From Microcoleus sp. EPA2 (GTDB taxonomy: Bacteria; Cyanobacteriota; Cyanobacteriia; Cyanobacteriales; Microcoleaceae), in contig JAHRFD010000026.1 of assembly GCA_020882975.1 (NCBI GenBank), forward strand, positions 1-64,000: a stretch of DNA of 64,000 nucleotides, written 5' to 3'. The translations under genes were made by a program, and so were the position numbers. Under the pieces are notes generated by a model, which saw only the letters and a list, made by a program, of their open reading frames with translations, did no database searches and was not told the DNA's origin. Positions 62,821 through 64,000 of the stretch are shown here, in pieces. Every line of letters starts with the position of its first letter. Position 1 is the stretch's first letter.

Positions 62821-64000
62821 TTAACTACTAATTGCTTCGCGCCGTTTTGGTAGTTTGTCTCCAGCCATTTTTAATCCCGTAATAGTCACACCCATAGCTA
62901 TTGTTAGTCCGACAATCCAAGCAAGAGACGATTGTGGATGCTGTGAAAATGTGGCGAGTTGATAGTAGCCAACTGCTGTGAAATAGGCGATGCCAGTAGT
63001 CCAAGAACCCGCGAATATTGTCCAACCTAAGTTAGTTTCGCGGTAAAGTGCAGCGGTGGCGGAGACGCAGGGAAAGTATAGCAATACAAACAGCAAATAG
63101 GCAAAAGCGGCTGCATTAGAACCGAACCGCTGGGACATTTGTCCGTAGGTGCTACCAGAGATGCCTTGCGCTTCTTCTGCTTGTTTTTGATCTGTAATAT
63201 TGGCTGAACTTAAGCCGAGGGGATCGAAAAGTTGACCGGGGAGTTTTGCGAAATTATCTGGAATACTGACAAATGCTTTGCCGATGTTTCCCCAAAAGCT
63301 AAATTCTTCTTCTTTCTCAGGTGCGGAGCCTGCTGCTGATTTTTGTTCGTCTGCTAGTTGGGTGTATAGGGAATCTAAGGTTCCAACCATTACTTCTTTG
63401 GCAAATACTCCTGTTAGTAAACCGACGGTGGCTGGCCAGTTTTCTTGGCTGATTCCCATGGGGGTAAATACAGGTGTGACTGTGCGGCCGACGGCGCTCA
63501 AAATTGAGTCTTTGCTGTTTTCTTTGCCGAAGGAACCATCGGTGCCGACGGAGTTCATGAATCCTAGTATAATCACCATGATCACGATCGCAATTCCGGC
63601 TTTTCTGATAAACGCTTTGAGTCTATCCCAAGTACGCAGTAGCACTCCTTTGAGTTTGGGAATGTGATAGGGCGGCAGTTCCATCACAAAGGGCGCCGCT
63701 TCTCCTTGCAAAAGGGTATTTTTTAAAATGAGTCCGGTGAAAACTGCTGCTAAAATTCCGATTAGGTAAAGTCCCAATACCATATTTTGACCGCCGACTT
63801 GGAAGAATGCGCCACAAAATAGGGCGTAAACTGCTAATCGGGCGCTACAAGACATGAATGGATTCATCATAATCGTCATGGTGCGATCGCGCTTATTTTC
63901 CAAAGTCCGCGTCGCCATAATTCCGGGAATGTTGCAGCCGAAACCTACCATCATCGGTACAAAGGATTTACCGGGAAGTCCGACAAATCGCATTAATCTG
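62821..64000 (-). CDS. feoB: Ferrous iron transporter FeoB, C-terminal part (cut by window edge)
   Basis: The frame is open to the window end, so only the C-terminal ~393 residues are present. Visible: FVPMMVGFGCNIPGIMATRTLE, a gate-type segment typical of FeoB, then several membrane helices and a second gate LFVLLYFPCVSATAALYRE. The N-terminal G-protein domain lies beyond 64000. The listed first ATG (63993) is internal to the gene. FeoB imports Fe2+ across the inner membrane. A 204-bp gap to feoC holds TTAT-type short repeats and no gene. Confidence 0.93.
   Translation of the reverse strand, partial: RLMRFVGLPGKSFVPMMVGFGCNIPGIMATRTLENKRDRTMTIMMNPFMSCSARLAVYALFCGAFFQVGGQNMVLGLYLIGILAAVFTGLILKNTLLQGEAAPFVMELPPYHIPKLKGVLLRTWDRLKAFIRKAGIAIVIMVIILGFMNSVGTDGSFGKENSKDSILSAVGRTVTPVFTPMGISQENWPATVGLLTGVFAKEVMVGTLDSLYTQLADEQKSAAGSAPEKEEEFSFWGNIGKAFVSIPDNFAKLPGQLFDPLGLSSANITDQKQAEEAQGISGSTYGQMSQRFGSNAAAFAYLLFVLLYFPCVSATAALYRETNLGWTIFAGSWTTGIAYFTAVGYYQLATFSQHPQSSLAWIVGLTIAMGVTITGLKMAGDKLPKRREAISS

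Overview
The window looks like chromosome from a cyanobacterium, most likely a filamentous non-heterocystous one of the Oscillatoria/Microcoleus type. This rests on the dense HIP1 octamer (GCGATCGC), intergenic heptamer arrays (TTAGTCA, TTGGTTA, CCCCATG type), and typical cyanobacterial genes: class II Calvin-cycle aldolase, isiB flavodoxin, a TIGR03792 protein, an slr1659-type STAS protein and multi-PAS histidine kinases. Genus is an inference. No rRNA, CRISPR array, prophage or intact transposase gene was seen. One tRNA (Lys, UUU) is present.

Layout. 1-4.0 kb is an accessory island: a transposon right-end remnant, two VapBC-type toxin-antitoxin pairs, xisH/xisI and a small retropepsin-like protease, all separated by copies of a HIP1-rich repeat. 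4.0-12.2 kb holds a three-PAS histidine kinase, an AAA ATPase next to an RNA 2'-phosphotransferase (kptA), and a kinase-receiver-GGDEF hybrid. 12.2-21.2 kb has a perfect 50-bp palindrome, a secreted protease-TPR protein, an RTX/vanadium haloperoxidase fusion, and an efflux set (membrane fusion protein plus two MacB-like permeases, no ATPase) with heptamer arrays between its genes. 21.2-28.7 kb is mostly housekeeping: fba, tRNA-Lys, aldose-1-epimerase-like, CapA-like, a small conserved protein and a metallo-beta-lactamase hydrolase.

28.9-37.3 kb is the most interesting part. It is a + strand cluster of two family 2 glycosyltransferases, an ABC-2 polysaccharide permease (Wzm type), a Wzt-type ATPase fused to a sulfotransferase-like domain, and a sulfotransferase fused to a NodB-like domain that lacks its metal ligands. 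A short domain recurs four times in three of these proteins. I infer an ABC-exported, sulfate-modified surface glycan.

37.3-53 kb carries a flavin reductase, an RTX protein, dxs, clpX, cynS, an slr1659-like protein, two large sensor kinases, a VanY carboxypeptidase, and coaD overlapped by a coiled-coil gene. 53-64 kb carries a divergent glycosyltransferase/methyltransferase pair, a tight cupin / zinc-ribbon / flavodoxin operon (the 51-residue zinc-ribbon gene is easily missed), a hydrolase, another kinase, a heavy-metal P-type ATPase, feoC, and feoB cut by the window edge. Two families of mobile-looking non-coding elements occur at 39.6, 50.6, 59.6 and 62.2 kb; at 39.6 kb one is inserted inside the other.
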